The notes beneath the pieces are model-generated. The model saw only the letters and a list, made by a program, of their open reading frames with translations. It was not told the origin of the DNA and searched no databases. Below are positions 1-9,110 of a stretch of 64,000 nucleotides of DNA, piece after piece. The translations under genes were made by a program, and so were the position numbers. The stretch's first letter is position 1, and each line of letters opens with the position of its first letter. The stretch comes from Paenibacillus popilliae ATCC 14706 (GTDB lineage Bacteria; Bacillota; Bacilli; Paenibacillales; Paenibacillaceae), in contig NZ_BALG01000186.1 of the NCBI RefSeq assembly GCF_000315235.1, positions 20,731 through 84,730 of the forward strand. The letters run 5' to 3'.

Positions 1-556
1 CAAATGTCATGACGAAGTGCATCCGGTAATTGTCCGCCGTGCCTCCGGCCTTGGCCGTCGTATAGCCGCTCAGCGTTCGCTTGTCCGGATCGATCGTCAT
101 CGACGCTTCACCAGGGAACGTCGACAGGATAAAGCGCGCGCCGTCCCGGCGGTCGAACGTCAGGCGGATGCTGGCGCAGCGCGCGGTCGGAGCCAGCTCC
201 CATGTCGTCGCGTAGCGGAGCAGGCGAACCTTGAAATAGTCCGGCTTCACGACCATGTCCTGGCGGCGGAACGAGGAAGAGCGCTCCGCCGCCCATACGT
301 TAAGCGGACCGGTCTGCGGCATCATCGTCATATGGCCATAGTCGCCGATCCAAGGACTGGGCTGGTGGGTAAGCCGGATCCCTTCCAGCCGGTTATGATG
401 CGGGCTGAAGTACCAGCCCCCTGCGTTTTCATTGGTTTGCGGGCTCCAGGCGTTCATGCCCCAAGGCATCGAGATGAGCGGCAGCGTATTCCCGTTCGAA
501 TACGGGTAGACGGAATCCGTGCCTTGCAGCGGATGGACATGCTTGAGTAAGCTCAT
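1..556 (-). CDS. GH92 family alpha-mannosidase, N-terminal part (cut by window edge)
   Basis: This is the first ~185 residues of a glycoside hydrolase family 92 protein, a calcium-dependent exo-alpha-mannosidase family. Visible family hallmarks are the early stretch YPYSNGNTLPLISMPWG followed by GGWYF, then EGIRLTHQPSPWIGDYG, which is the conserved N-terminal beta-sandwich signature. The ATG at 556 is preceded by GAAGGAG with about 8 bases spacing, so the start is well supported. No signal peptide is seen, so the enzyme is probably cytoplasmic. The gene runs off the left edge and the catalytic domain is outside the window. It is divergent from the AraC-type gene at 726, which is the natural candidate regulator. 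Family assignment is confident; the linkage specificity is not visible. Confidence 0.85.
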   Translation of the reverse strand, partial: MSLLKHVHPLQGTDSVYPYSNGNTLPLISMPWGMNAWSPQTNENAGGWYFSPHHNRLEGIRLTHQPSPWIGDYGHMTMMPQTGPLNVWAAERSSSFRRQDMVVKPDYFKVRLLRYATTWELAPTARCASIRLTFDRRDGARFILSTFPGEASMTIDPDKRTLSGYTTAKAGGTADNYRMHFVMTF

Positions 557-725
557 GTATGTTCGCTCCTTCGGAATGAATGTTGTTTTGAATAAGGCTC
601 TCATCATGATTGTAGAGCGAAAGGTTATCAATCACCTCTCAATATTTTATTACATCTCTCATATTTAATGATAAAATGAACGTAATGCGATCTTGGCATA
701 CATTCAGGTGAAAAGAGGGATCGGG

Positions 726-1598
726 ATGTTCCCGGATAATCTGCATGGCGACGAGGAGATTCATGGCGAATTTCCGTTCACATTGAAAATACATCGGCTG
801 AAGGGCACCGTGCCGGCCCATGTCCATCATTTTATTGAGTATACGTATGCGATCCAGGGGAAGGGGACGGAGCGGATCAATGGCGTCAAGAAGGAGTTGG
901 CTCCTGGCACCTTCACTTTACTGTTTCCCCATCAGGTGCACGAAATAGACATTCCGCCTGGGGAGGAGCTCGTTCTTTATGTCGGGGCGATTGGGCTGAA
1001 GGCATTTTTCGGGGCGGGAGATTCGTTCCTAACCTTGCACCGTCTGCTGAAGGATGCGGAGGACGATGACCATTCGACCTACACGCTGGACGCCGCCACT
1101 GCGGGCGAGATGCTCCCGCTGCTGCATCAAATGTATGACGAGATCCGGGAGAAGAAGCTGTGGAGCCGCACCATGTTCCTGGCGAAGCTGACCCAGCTCT
1201 TCGTCCTGTTCGAGCGCTACCGTCTGGAGCGGATAGAGCACCGTCTGGAGGGCTATTCGGGCATGCATCGCCGGGGGATGTGGGAAGTGATTCACTATGT
1301 ATATCAAAATTTCAAGGAAGACATCACCTTGGAAATGCTGGCCGAACGCTTCCGTTACAGCGTGCCGTATATCAGCGCGGCCTTCAAGCAGGCTGTCGGC
1401 GAAAATTATTATTCCTTCCTGGAGCGGAACCGGACTGCCCATGCTTGCAATCTGCTGGTCGGTACCGATATGAAGATTACCGACGTCGCTTATGAGGCCG
1501 GCTTCAAGTCGTATCCGACCTTCGTGCGCGTCTTCCAGGCCCGGATGGGCATGTCTCCCACCGCCTACCGCAAGCGCGAATCCATTGCGCTAACATGA
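726..1598 (+). CDS. AraC-family transcriptional regulator with N-terminal cupin
   Basis: The protein is about 290 residues. An N-terminal AraC-type cupin sensor carries the VPAHVHHFIEYTYAI stretch. A C-terminal pair of helix-turn-helix motifs covers roughly the last 100 residues, including DITLEMLAERFRYS and ITDVAYEAGFKSYPTF, the canonical second HTH. The open frame extends upstream to a TTG at 693, but ATG 726 has a GAGGG ribosome binding site about 6 bases upstream and is preferred. The gene is divergent from the GH92 gene across ~170 bp, so local activation of sugar hydrolysis in response to a glycan-derived ligand is likely. This role is inferred from context only. Confidence 0.85.
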   Translation: MFPDNLHGDEEIHGEFPFTLKIHRLKGTVPAHVHHFIEYTYAIQGKGTERINGVKKELAPGTFTLLFPHQVHEIDIPPGEELVLYVGAIGLKAFFGAGDSFLTLHRLLKDAEDDDHSTYTLDAATAGEMLPLLHQMYDEIREKKLWSRTMFLAKLTQLFVLFERYRLERIEHRLEGYSGMHRRGMWEVIHYVYQNFKEDITLEMLAERFRYSVPYISAAFKQAVGENYYSFLERNRTAHACNLLVGTDMKITDVAYEAGFKSYPTFVRVFQARMGMSPTAYRKRESIALT

Positions 1599-1678
1599 CG
1601 GCGGTGCCGGAGCAGACCGTAGCAGGGCCAGATGAATGGCGGAGGACGCGCCATCTCTCTCGGCTTGCGCGCAGCTTG

Positions 1679-2581
1679 CTATCTTCTAAGAGAACGGAAT
1701 ATGCCCTGAACGTACTCCCAAAAATCGGTCTCGATGCGAGTAAGCGGAGTGCACTTTCGCCGCACGAATCCGTTATGGCGTTCGATTCGCAATCCGAACA
1801 CGGGTTTTGTTACGAGCTCGCCTTTATCCAGCAATCCACGCACGGCATAGTAAGGGATAAAGGCTGCACCAAGTCCAGCCTTAATTGACTCCTTGATCAC
1901 TTCAAAGCTGCTCATGTGAATCGTATCCGGCTTAATCCCCAAAGAACGAATGGGAGATAATATGCAATCCTGCAGGTAGCTATTTTGCGGGAGCAGCAGC
2001 GCTGTACGAGCGATGTCGCGAGCGTAGAGCATTTTGCGCTCCGTCCAATCGTGATCCGGCGGAAGCACGAGCACAAACTCATCTTGGAACAGCGTAAAGG
2101 AGTCAAATTGATTCTGAACATACTTGTCTTCCTCATAAATCGGCAGGAAGGCCATATTGATTTTTTCCTCCATAAGAAGGTCGATCAGATCCGTATAACA
2201 ATGCGTATGGAGTTCAAAGCGCTGTTGTGGCAAGCGATGATAATACTGTGCCAACATATCTGGCAGGATGTATGTCCCCATGTAGTTGCTTGCATACAGC
2301 GAGAGGACGGGATTCGATAGCCCCGCGTTTTTGATGCACAGCGAAGCTTCCTCTAACAGATCGATCATTTTCTTCGCGTATTCCTGCAAAATTTCCCCCT
2401 GATCCGTCATACGAACGGATTTCCCCGCACGAATGAACAGGGTCGCCTCGAACTTCTCTTCCAACTGTTGAATATGATTCGTCACCGTCGGTTGAGAGCA
2501 GAAGAGCCGCTTTGCCGTTTCGGAAAAAGACCCGTATTCAGCCAACGCCAGAAAAGTTTCCATTTTATCTAGAGCCTTCAC
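1679..2581 (-). CDS. LysR-family transcriptional regulator
   Basis: The product is a 300-residue LysR-type regulator. The N-terminal winged HTH spans roughly residues 1-60 (METFLALAEYGSFSETAKRL, then SQPTVTNHIQQLE), and the rest is a periplasmic-binding-like effector domain. The start is GTG at 2581 with AGGAGG upstream. It is convergent with the AraC gene and divergent from the ABC transporter operon that begins at 2834. The shared intergenic region contains Fur-like palindromes, so the LysR protein may add a ligand-specific input to an iron-responsive promoter. It resembles the CysL/YwbI-type regulators of Bacilli in general form, but the effector cannot be deduced. Confidence 0.88.
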   Translation of the reverse strand: MKALDKMETFLALAEYGSFSETAKRLFCSQPTVTNHIQQLEEKFEATLFIRAGKSVRMTDQGEILQEYAKKMIDLLEEASLCIKNAGLSNPVLSLYASNYMGTYILPDMLAQYYHRLPQQRFELHTHCYTDLIDLLMEEKINMAFLPIYEEDKYVQNQFDSFTLFQDEFVLVLPPDHDWTERKMLYARDIARTALLLPQNSYLQDCILSPIRSLGIKPDTIHMSSFEVIKESIKAGLGAAFIPYYAVRGLLDKGELVTKPVFGLRIERHNGFVRRKCTPLTRIETDFWEYVQGIFRSLRR

Positions 2582-2598
2582 GAGTGGAGCCTCCTAAG

Positions 2599-2650
2599 GG
2601 GAATGAGAATCGTAATGAGTATACTATAAATGAAAATGAGAATCAATATC
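2599..2650. promoter_or_regulatory. Fur-box-like sites upstream of the LysR gene
   Basis: The 19 bases at 2632-2650 match the classic Fur consensus GATAATGATAATCATTATC at 16 of 19 positions by eye. A weaker partial match (about 13 of 19) lies at 2599-2617, 33 bp away, roughly three helical turns. They sit close to the LysR start and within the divergent promoter region. Identification is by consensus match only; a Zur or PerR site would look related. Confidence 0.6.
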
Positions 2651-2761
2651 AATTAAGGCGTAGTTCCTATCTTTTTTTTTAATTCATTGATTAATTAATA
2701 GTATGAAAGCGAAACCAACCGAGCTATATCTCGATGATTTCATACGAACATCTCCCAATAC

Positions 2762-2794
2762 GTTATTGATTTTCATTATCAATTCATATATCTT
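2762..2794 (+). promoter_or_regulatory. Promoter of the ABC transporter operon overlapped by a Fur-like box
   Basis: A candidate sigma-A promoter has -35 TTGATT at 2766-2771, a 17-bp spacer and -10 TATCTT at 2789-2794. The 19 bases at 2762-2780 match the Fur consensus at 15 of 19 positions and cover the -35 element, the expected geometry for Fur repression. The transcript would start ~35 bases before the lipoprotein gene at 2834. Confidence 0.6.
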
Positions 2795-2833
2795 ACATTT
2801 GTACGTTACAGCTAGATTGAGAAAAGGAGTGTT

Positions 2834-4456
2834 ATGTTCATGCGTTTTCGCACAGCATCATTTTTCGTCTTATTGGCAACAGCATTCCTGTTGCTAGGTG
2901 GATGTCATTCAGTGAATACCTCTTCATCAACAGAAGGCGCAGAGGCAGCACACATCTCTTCGGCAGAGCAGCAGCCTGCCATTCGAATCGGTTGGCAGGA
3001 CAGTGGTTATCCATCGCCGTTTGCTTTCAAGCCGTTGGGCCCGGGCGGTTACTTGCGGAATAGCTTCTTGTTCGACACGCTAACCTGGAAAGACGGCACT
3101 GGGGTCATTCCATGGCTCGCAAGTTCGTGGAAGGTGTCTGAAGATGGATTGCGCTATACGTTCACGTTGGAGCGGGATGTGAAATGGCATGACGGAACGG
3201 CCTTGTCCGCAGACGATGTCGTGTTTACATTTGAATACTTCCAGACACACCCGTTTCCCTGGACCGGCGACATGAGCCAAATCAAATCCGTGACCAGCAC
3301 GGAGGACGGAACGGTTCAGTTTCAGTTGAACAACAAGTATGCTCCGTTCTTAACGGATCTGGTAGGCATCATGCCGATTATTCCGAAGCATGTGTGGGAA
3401 AAAGTAAGCGATCCGATCGCTTATCGCGACCCGTCAGCCTTGGTCGGCACGGGGCCGTTCACGCTGAAGCAGTATGATGAGACGACGGGGCAATATTGGT
3501 TCAGCGCCAATGAGCGTTATTTCAAGGGAAGCGTTCAAGTAAAGGATATTGCTTACATGGATGTGAAGAATAAAGTGCTGTCCCTGCAAAAAAATGAAAT
3601 CAATGCGGCATCGACGTTAACCTATCAGGAAGCGGAGCAGCTTCAGAAGGAAGGCTTCCAGATGATGAAGAGCGAACCGACAGGCAGTGCGGTACGCATC
3701 GTATTCAACCTTGGTCATCCGCAATTAAAAGATAAACGCTTGCGCCAAGCATTGGCATATGCGCTTGATCGTATAGAAATGGCCAGCAAAGCGGTGGGCG
3801 GGACACCGATTCCGGGCAGCGGCGGGATTATACCGCCGGATTCGCCTTGGTACAACGATAAGGTGAAGACCTATGCGTATAAAACGGCTAAAGCAGAACA
3901 AATGCTGGACGAGCTCGGTTACCGCAAAGACGGCAACGGTGTACGCCAAGATCTGAAGCTTAGCTTAATCGTCTCCTCTACATCTAAAGAAGCGCAAATG
4001 ATGAAGGAGATGCTGAAAAAGGTTGGGATTGAGTTGAACCTTCAACAGGTGGATGGAGCGACATTTACCTCCGCCATGGGGGAGAACAAGTACGACATGG
4101 CATTGACAGGGCATATCGGGTTAAGCGGCGATCCGGATTTCCTGCGACTGTGGTTTTTGGGGAAAGCAAGCAATTCGTATGCAGCAAGAGGCAGTTCATT
4201 TGAGCATCCGCAATTCCAGCAGTTAGCCCATGAGCAGCTACAAGAGCTGGATACGGCAAAGCGCAAGCAGATTGTAGGCGAGATGCAAATGATTTTGTCA
4301 GAGGAATTGCCGACGCTTGTCTTGTATCATCGTCCATTTTATTTCTTGTATAAGGAGGCGGAGTTCGATCGTTGGTTCAATACGTATGGCGGTATAGCAG
4401 ACGGAATCCCGCTATGGGACAACAAGGCGGCATTTATCAATGCGAAGCAGAAGTAA
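2834..4456 (+). CDS. ABC transporter substrate-binding lipoprotein (SBP_bac_5 family)
   Basis: The product is a 540-residue family-5 extracellular solute-binding protein of the Opp/Dpp/NikA/CntA type. The N-terminus has a hydrophobic signal ending in a lipobox (LLLGGC around residues 21-26), so it is predicted to be membrane-anchored on the outside. Family-typical stretches include LASSWKVSEDGLRYTFTLE, VKWHDGTALSADDVVFTFE and RQALAYALDR. ATG 2834 follows AAAAGGAG. It is the first gene of a tightly packed operon with overlapping downstream genes. The Fur-like boxes upstream suggest the ligand is an iron or other metal chelate rather than a nutritional peptide, but that is inference. Confidence 0.88.
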   Translation: MFMRFRTASFFVLLATAFLLLGGCHSVNTSSSTEGAEAAHISSAEQQPAIRIGWQDSGYPSPFAFKPLGPGGYLRNSFLFDTLTWKDGTGVIPWLASSWKVSEDGLRYTFTLERDVKWHDGTALSADDVVFTFEYFQTHPFPWTGDMSQIKSVTSTEDGTVQFQLNNKYAPFLTDLVGIMPIIPKHVWEKVSDPIAYRDPSALVGTGPFTLKQYDETTGQYWFSANERYFKGSVQVKDIAYMDVKNKVLSLQKNEINAASTLTYQEAEQLQKEGFQMMKSEPTGSAVRIVFNLGHPQLKDKRLRQALAYALDRIEMASKAVGGTPIPGSGGIIPPDSPWYNDKVKTYAYKTAKAEQMLDELGYRKDGNGVRQDLKLSLIVSSTSKEAQMMKEMLKKVGIELNLQQVDGATFTSAMGENKYDMALTGHIGLSGDPDFLRLWFLGKASNSYAARGSSFEHPQFQQLAHEQLQELDTAKRKQIVGEMQMILSEELPTLVLYHRPFYFLYKEAEFDRWFNTYGGIADGIPLWDNKAAFINAKQK

Positions 4457-5432
4457 GGATACGATCACCTATTGGGTTGTGCTGGGATTTGTACTGCTTT
4501 TGAATTTTGTTCTCCCTCGGCTGTTGCCGGGGGGGCCTATCGATTTTTTAGAGGGTGGAGAAGACGGCCCCGTTTTTATTTCGGATACGCAAAAAGCAGC
4601 GATGATGGCCTATTACCGTCTCGATGAATCGGCAGGGATGCAGCTTGTGAACTATTTGAAGGGGATAATCACCTTCGATTTTGGTCACTCGTTTACCTAT
4701 AAAATGCCGGTCTATGATGTGATTATGAGTCGACTTCCGTGGACACTGCTTATCGTCGGCGCTGCCACTGTACTATCCATCATCATCGGCATCGCCGCAG
4801 GATTGGTATCTGCATGGCGGCATACGGGGGATCAGGACCGCGGCTGGTTTATTGCAATGATTAGTGTCAGTACGATCCCGGAATTTTTGACAGGGATGTT
4901 GTTCGTTCTCGGGCTTTCCGTAGAGTGGGACTTGTTTCCGCTTGGCGGTGCTAAAACGCCTTTTTATGCAGCTACCGGTTGGTGGGATCATGTGCTTGAC
5001 GTGTCTTGGCATGCTGTTCTTCCTATCGTGACCTTGACGGTGGCGAATATGGCCGGTATTTATTTACTCATGCGCAATGAAGCGATTCAGGTGCTTCGCG
5101 GGCCGTTTATTGAATTTGCATTAGCCAAAGGCGTGAGCAGAAGCGCGCTGTTGGTTAGACATGTTCTGCGCTACGCCATTCTTCCGGTTATGACAATGAT
5201 TGTTGTCCGCCTTGGCGGGCTGCTGGCAGGTTCGGTACTTGTCGAGACGGTATTTTCGTACCCAGGCATTGGCCATTTGTTGCAGGAAGCGATCTTGACG
5301 CGGGATTACCCGCTGCTGCATGGACTTTTTGTGCTGATGACGATATTTGTATTGCTGCTGAACATGACCGCAGATCGGGTATACCCGCTGCTTGACCCTC
5401 GGATTCAAACCGGAAAGCAAGGGGGAGCGTGA
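4440..5432 (+). CDS. ABC transporter permease (DppB/OppB type)
   Basis: The protein has 330 residues and about six membrane segments. It shows the binding-protein-dependent transport domain with the EAA-loop region (EFALAKGVSRSALLVRHVLRYAILPV) and the C-terminal LVETVFSYPGIGHLL motif typical of OppB/DppB/NikB. It overlaps the 3' end of the lipoprotein gene by 17 bases, so translation is probably coupled. Its partner permease is the N-terminal half of the next gene. Confidence 0.9.
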   Translation: MRSRSKDTITYWVVLGFVLLLNFVLPRLLPGGPIDFLEGGEDGPVFISDTQKAAMMAYYRLDESAGMQLVNYLKGIITFDFGHSFTYKMPVYDVIMSRLPWTLLIVGAATVLSIIIGIAAGLVSAWRHTGDQDRGWFIAMISVSTIPEFLTGMLFVLGLSVEWDLFPLGGAKTPFYAATGWWDHVLDVSWHAVLPIVTLTVANMAGIYLLMRNEAIQVLRGPFIEFALAKGVSRSALLVRHVLRYAILPVMTMIVVRLGGLLAGSVLVETVFSYPGIGHLLQEAILTRDYPLLHGLFVLMTIFVLLLNMTADRVYPLLDPRIQTGKQGGA

Positions 5433-7060
5433 TGAATCAAACAAAAACAGCAGGCAGCGCGATCCTCATTTGTTTTGTCGTCCTGGCTCTTGTAGGGCCT
5501 CTGCTTGCGAATGCAGATCCCTTTGCTTTTGATCATGACAGATTGCTCGCTCCATCAAGCTCGACTTGGCTTGGCACGAATGCGCTAGGGCAGGATGTAT
5601 TCAGTCAGTTAAGTTATGGGGCGCGTGCGACCCTGCTTATCGGGGTGGGTGTTGCGATTCTGAGTACCGTGCTAAGCGGGGTGCTGGGACTTGTGGCAGG
5701 GTATGTCAGAAGTCTTGATCCGCTGATTAACGGATTGGCGAACGTACTGCTGGTGCTGCCTTCTTTGCTGCTGGTGCTTCTGGTAGCCGCCTTTACAACA
5801 GGCGGTGTCTGGCAGTTGATGATTACGCTTGGGTTGCTTAGCTGGCCTGGATATATGAGGCTTATCCGATCCTCCGTGTTGTCGCTGCGCGAGCGTGAAT
5901 TCGTGAAAGCGTCCCAGTTGTTTCATGGACGACCATTCTATATCTTGCGAAAACACCTGCTGCCCTTTCTCGTTCCGTTATTGCGGACGAAGTTCATTGT
6001 GTCGTTCCGTCAGGCCGTGACGATGGAGGCGAGCTTGTCCTTCCTTGGACTGGGCGATCCGAACCAACCGACGTGGGGAAAAATGCTGGAGCAGGCTTTC
6101 CATCACAACGAGACATGGATGACAACGGCCTGGCAATGGACGATTGTTCCGCCCATGCTGGCGCTCCTGCTGGTTGCGATTGGACTGGCCTTGGTAAGTG
6201 AAGGCGAAGATCAACAGGGGAGCCGTTGGCTTCGTTCCCTCAGCCCCAGCAACAAGGTGAAGTTGCTCCCTGCTTCCCGTGAAGCTGCCTCTGCAACGGA
6301 TGAACACGTGATTGAGGTTCACGATGTAAGCGTAATTCACAAGGAACGTGCGATATTGCATCCGATGTCTTTTGCCGTTGCAGCAGGAAGCATTACGGCG
6401 ATTCTTGGCGAATCAGGCTCAGGTAAAACGACGCTGGCGCGAGCGATATACGGGTTGCTGCCGGATGATGCGATGAGCGGCTCGGTGTATATTCGCAGTG
6501 GCGGCACTGTTGGTGAGAGGATGAATCGTTGGGTCGACGCTGCATTCGTTGCGCAGGATCCGCGACTTGGCTTTCATCCGCTATTGACCGTTGGGCAGCA
6601 ATTCATGGAGGCGATGCAGAGGACGGGCGCATCACAGGTTACTGCCGCCGAGCAACGGCTTGTCGCTGCGCAGGCGTTGCGGGAAGTTCAGCTTCCAGAG
6701 CGGCTGCTGGACAGCTATCCGCATGAATTAAGCGGAGGCATGCTTGGCCGCGCAATGATTGCGTTGGCGCTTATCAACAAGCCAGCCCTGCTGATTGCGG
6801 ATGAACCGACAGGTGCGCTTGACCCCATCGTCAAGCGGGAAATCTTGCACTTGCTCGTCGATAAAGTAAGACAATATGGGATGACCCTGCTTCTAATCAC
6901 CCATGATGTGCAGGCAGCACTGCGTGTAGCGGATGACGTGATAATGATCAAGGAGGGTCGATTGCTGGAGCATGCGCCTGTGAAGAAGTGGCTGCCTGAG
7001 CCTGCAACGAGCTATAGCCGCGAGCTGCAGGCGCTTATCTCATCGACCAGGCGAGATTAA
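5432..7060 (+). CDS. Fused ABC permease (DppC type) and ATPase (DppD type)
   Basis: A 542-residue fusion. Residues ~1-265 are an OppC/DppC-like permease (LAPSSSTWLGTNALGQDVFS and MEASLSFLGLGDPNQPTWG are family signatures). Residues ~295-540 are an ABC ATPase with Walker A GESGSGKTT, Walker B LLIADEPTGALD and a switch histidine in LLITHD. The ABC signature reads LSGGMLGRA instead of the usual LSGGxxQR, an unusual substitution. ATG 5432 shares one base with the preceding TGA. Separate permease and ATPase genes are the norm in this family, so the fusion is notable. No in-frame stop or change in reading quality occurs at the junction, so it looks genuine. Confidence 0.87.
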   Translation: MNQTKTAGSAILICFVVLALVGPLLANADPFAFDHDRLLAPSSSTWLGTNALGQDVFSQLSYGARATLLIGVGVAILSTVLSGVLGLVAGYVRSLDPLINGLANVLLVLPSLLLVLLVAAFTTGGVWQLMITLGLLSWPGYMRLIRSSVLSLREREFVKASQLFHGRPFYILRKHLLPFLVPLLRTKFIVSFRQAVTMEASLSFLGLGDPNQPTWGKMLEQAFHHNETWMTTAWQWTIVPPMLALLLVAIGLALVSEGEDQQGSRWLRSLSPSNKVKLLPASREAASATDEHVIEVHDVSVIHKERAILHPMSFAVAAGSITAILGESGSGKTTLARAIYGLLPDDAMSGSVYIRSGGTVGERMNRWVDAAFVAQDPRLGFHPLLTVGQQFMEAMQRTGASQVTAAEQRLVAAQALREVQLPERLLDSYPHELSGGMLGRAMIALALINKPALLIADEPTGALDPIVKREILHLLVDKVRQYGMTLLLITHDVQAALRVADDVIMIKEGRLLEHAPVKKWLPEPATSYSRELQALISSTRRD

Positions 7061-7080
7061 TAATAGAAGGAGTGCATGTG

Positions 7081-7809
7081 ATGCTGCTAGAGCTACAGCA
7101 TATTTCAAAGCGTTTTGGTTTGTCCCTGCCCTTTGCGGTACAGAATGTATCTTTCTCCATCTCCGCGCGTGAAGTATTTGCGCTCGTAGGGGAAAGCGGA
7201 TCCGGAAAATCAACGCTGGCCGAGCTCATTGCCGGTTTGCAGCAGCCGACGGAGGGGCGTATATTGTGGAAGGGTGTTCCCCTAAAGTCGCAGGCGAACG
7301 TGCAAATCGTATTTCAAAACCCGGAGCGCTCGCTCAATCCGTACTGGAAGATCAAAGACATCATTGCCGAGCCGCTTCTGTTGAACCAATGGACGCGCTT
7401 GGCGGCGCAACGAAAAGCCAACGAACTGATGGAACGAGTTCACCTGCCTCACGAGCTATTAGAGCGACGGCCCGCTGAATGCTCAGGCGGACAGAAGCAG
7501 CGTATCGCCATCGCGCGTGCGTTGGCGCTGGAACCTGAATTGCTCATTGCCGATGAAATCACATCGGCCCTTGATCCGATGACGGAACGGGACATTATTA
7601 GCTTGCTGGCGGAGGTGAAGCAGGATCGTAACATGTCCATCCTATTTATTACCCACCGGCTTGAAACGATTTACGGCTTCGCCGATGTTGTCGCTGTCAT
7701 GAACAACGGCATGCTGCTTGAGAGCGGAGCGACAGAGGACATCATGCTGCATCCCGCTAACGCCTATACGCGATCATTTATAGAGGCTTGTTATGATGAC
7801 AATGCTTAG
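7081..7809 (+). CDS. ABC transporter ATPase (DppF/OppF type)
   Basis: The product is a 242-residue ABC ATPase with Walker A GESGSGKST, signature CSGGQKQR (first residue Cys rather than Ser), Walker B LLIADEITSALD and switch LFITHR. A GTG at 7072 is in frame, but ATG 7081 has AAGGAG at the ideal distance and is preferred. It is the second nucleotide-binding subunit of the importer encoded by the three preceding genes. The C-terminal oligopeptide/dipeptide extension is short. Confidence 0.88.
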   Translation: MLLELQHISKRFGLSLPFAVQNVSFSISAREVFALVGESGSGKSTLAELIAGLQQPTEGRILWKGVPLKSQANVQIVFQNPERSLNPYWKIKDIIAEPLLLNQWTRLAAQRKANELMERVHLPHELLERRPAECSGGQKQRIAIARALALEPELLIADEITSALDPMTERDIISLLAEVKQDRNMSILFITHRLETIYGFADVVAVMNNGMLLESGATEDIMLHPANAYTRSFIEACYDDNA

Positions 7810-8455
7810 GGAAGGTATGGACCGCAAGATGACGGAGCCGATAAAAATCGCTTATGTAGATTCCTATTCGGACAGTCCCTCACGTGTGTATCGGCATGAA
7901 TTGTACGAAAACCGCTTAGAGCGCGTGTACTTATACGAAATGACGATAGATAAACTGGCATCCTACGGCGCGGTGATTGTGCCCAATACGATTGACGAGG
8001 AATTTTTATATCAGCGTCGAGATTGGATCGCGATGTTTCTGGAACAGGAACGTGTTGTCGTGTCTTTTGCCCAAAATTTTTTGCCGTGGCTGCCCGGCGA
8101 TCGCTTGTGGATTCGTAGTTCGCTCGACATCCATGAGCGGACCATACTTGCCCATGATGAGCATCCGCTCTTTCACGGTGTCACAGAGTATGATTTGAAT
8201 TATCGGCGCGGGGTCAAAGGTTTTTTCTCACGGGGCTATTTCGAGGCTCCTGCCCATGCGGAGATCGCACTTAAGGATAATGCGGGTCAGACCGTTGTCT
8301 ATATTGATCGTCACACGACCAGAGGCACGATTCTGGCAGGCGCCGGAACCGATCTGCTGGGATACGGATTGTCCGATACGACGACCGCGCGAAGATTAGG
8401 GCTACAACTGCTGGCTTGGATCGATAGAGAGTCTCATTGTAAGCGGACTTTTTAA
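7793..8455 (+). CDS. Unknown protein with class I glutamine amidotransferase-like fold (paralogue A)
   Basis: I do not recognise a named function. The ~220-residue protein begins with a Rossmann-like strand (IKIAYVDSYSD), then YGAVIVPNTIDEEFL, which reads like the beta-strand/helix alternation of class I glutamine amidotransferase or ThuA-like domains. No Cys-His-Glu triad is evident. It aligns by eye with the next protein: YGAVIVP versus YDYVIVP, FLEQERVVVSF versus YLEQGGHIISF, and HPLFHGV versus HPLFQNI, then VVYIDRHTTRG versus IICVDRQSHQG. It overlaps the ATPase gene by 17 bases. The start is uncertain, with in-frame ATGs at 7793, 7796, 7802, 7817 and 7829. Its place in a Fur-like operon suggests a role in handling the imported compound. 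Confidence 0.6.
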   Translation: MMTMLREGMDRKMTEPIKIAYVDSYSDSPSRVYRHELYENRLERVYLYEMTIDKLASYGAVIVPNTIDEEFLYQRRDWIAMFLEQERVVVSFAQNFLPWLPGDRLWIRSSLDIHERTILAHDEHPLFHGVTEYDLNYRRGVKGFFSRGYFEAPAHAEIALKDNAGQTVVYIDRHTTRGTILAGAGTDLLGYGLSDTTTARRLGLQLLAWIDRESHCKRTF

Positions 8456-8480
8456 CTACCTAATAAAAGGAGTTTACACG

Positions 8481-9110
8481 ATGAAGACAGCCATATTATA
8501 CGGCGGTATCAGCTACCAGCATTATTTTTTTACGAGCAAGGACGGAAAGTACAGTCAGCGGTTCACGGATAAAATATACATATTGGATTTGCGTCGAACC
8601 GAACTGCGGCAATATGATTACGTCATTGTACCTACTCGCTTGAATCAAGAACTACTGTGCGAGCATGCGGAGCAGTTCTGTCAATACCTGGAGCAGGGAG
8701 GACACATCATCAGCTTCGGGGAGATCGAGAAGCCGTGGCTCTCTCCCGTCAGATGGAAGTTTTACCCGACGAATTTCTACTGGTGGGTGAATCCAGGCGC
8801 AGATTTGCCATTGTATCCGGTTGATGCCCAACATCCATTATTTCAAAACATTTCGGTCCATGATGCGAAGTGGCACTATCATGGTGTGTTTCGGTTGGAA
8901 GCGGGGACAGGAGTGGAGCCTGTCCTCGTGAATGAACTGGGAGAAGCGATTATTTGCGTCGATCGGCAATCCCACCAAGGAAATATGTATATGACAACGT
9001 TGGATCCGGACTATCATATCGGACAAGGGTTTATTCCCAAAGTGGAAACGTTCCTGGATGGGTATCTTGCCTGGATCGAAGAAGATATCAGAAGTTCCGT
9101 AACGTCATGA
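8481..9110 (+). CDS. Unknown protein with class I glutamine amidotransferase-like fold (paralogue B)
   Basis: The product is a 209-residue paralogue of the preceding protein with the same succession of elements: YDYVIVPTRLNQELL, YLEQGGHIISFGE, an aromatic-rich middle (NFYWWVNPG), HPLFQNI, and a late IICVDRQSHQG followed by GNMYMTTLDPDYHIGQG. No signal peptide is seen. ATG 8481 follows AAAAGGAG at good spacing. Two divergent copies side by side suggest a heterodimer or sequential steps on one substrate. The enzymatic function is unknown. A 174-bp gap follows before the dehydrogenase and may hold a secondary promoter. Confidence 0.62.
   Translation: MKTAILYGGISYQHYFFTSKDGKYSQRFTDKIYILDLRRTELRQYDYVIVPTRLNQELLCEHAEQFCQYLEQGGHIISFGEIEKPWLSPVRWKFYPTNFYWWVNPGADLPLYPVDAQHPLFQNISVHDAKWHYHGVFRLEAGTGVEPVLVNELGEAIICVDRQSHQGNMYMTTLDPDYHIGQGFIPKVETFLDGYLAWIEEDIRSSVTS

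Noticed and set aside
17..550. 177-codon open frame on the + strand at the left edge
   Set aside because: It is antisense to the GH92 coding frame, whose minus-strand reading matches conserved family motifs and has a good ribosome binding site; the + product is Arg-rich and resembles nothing.
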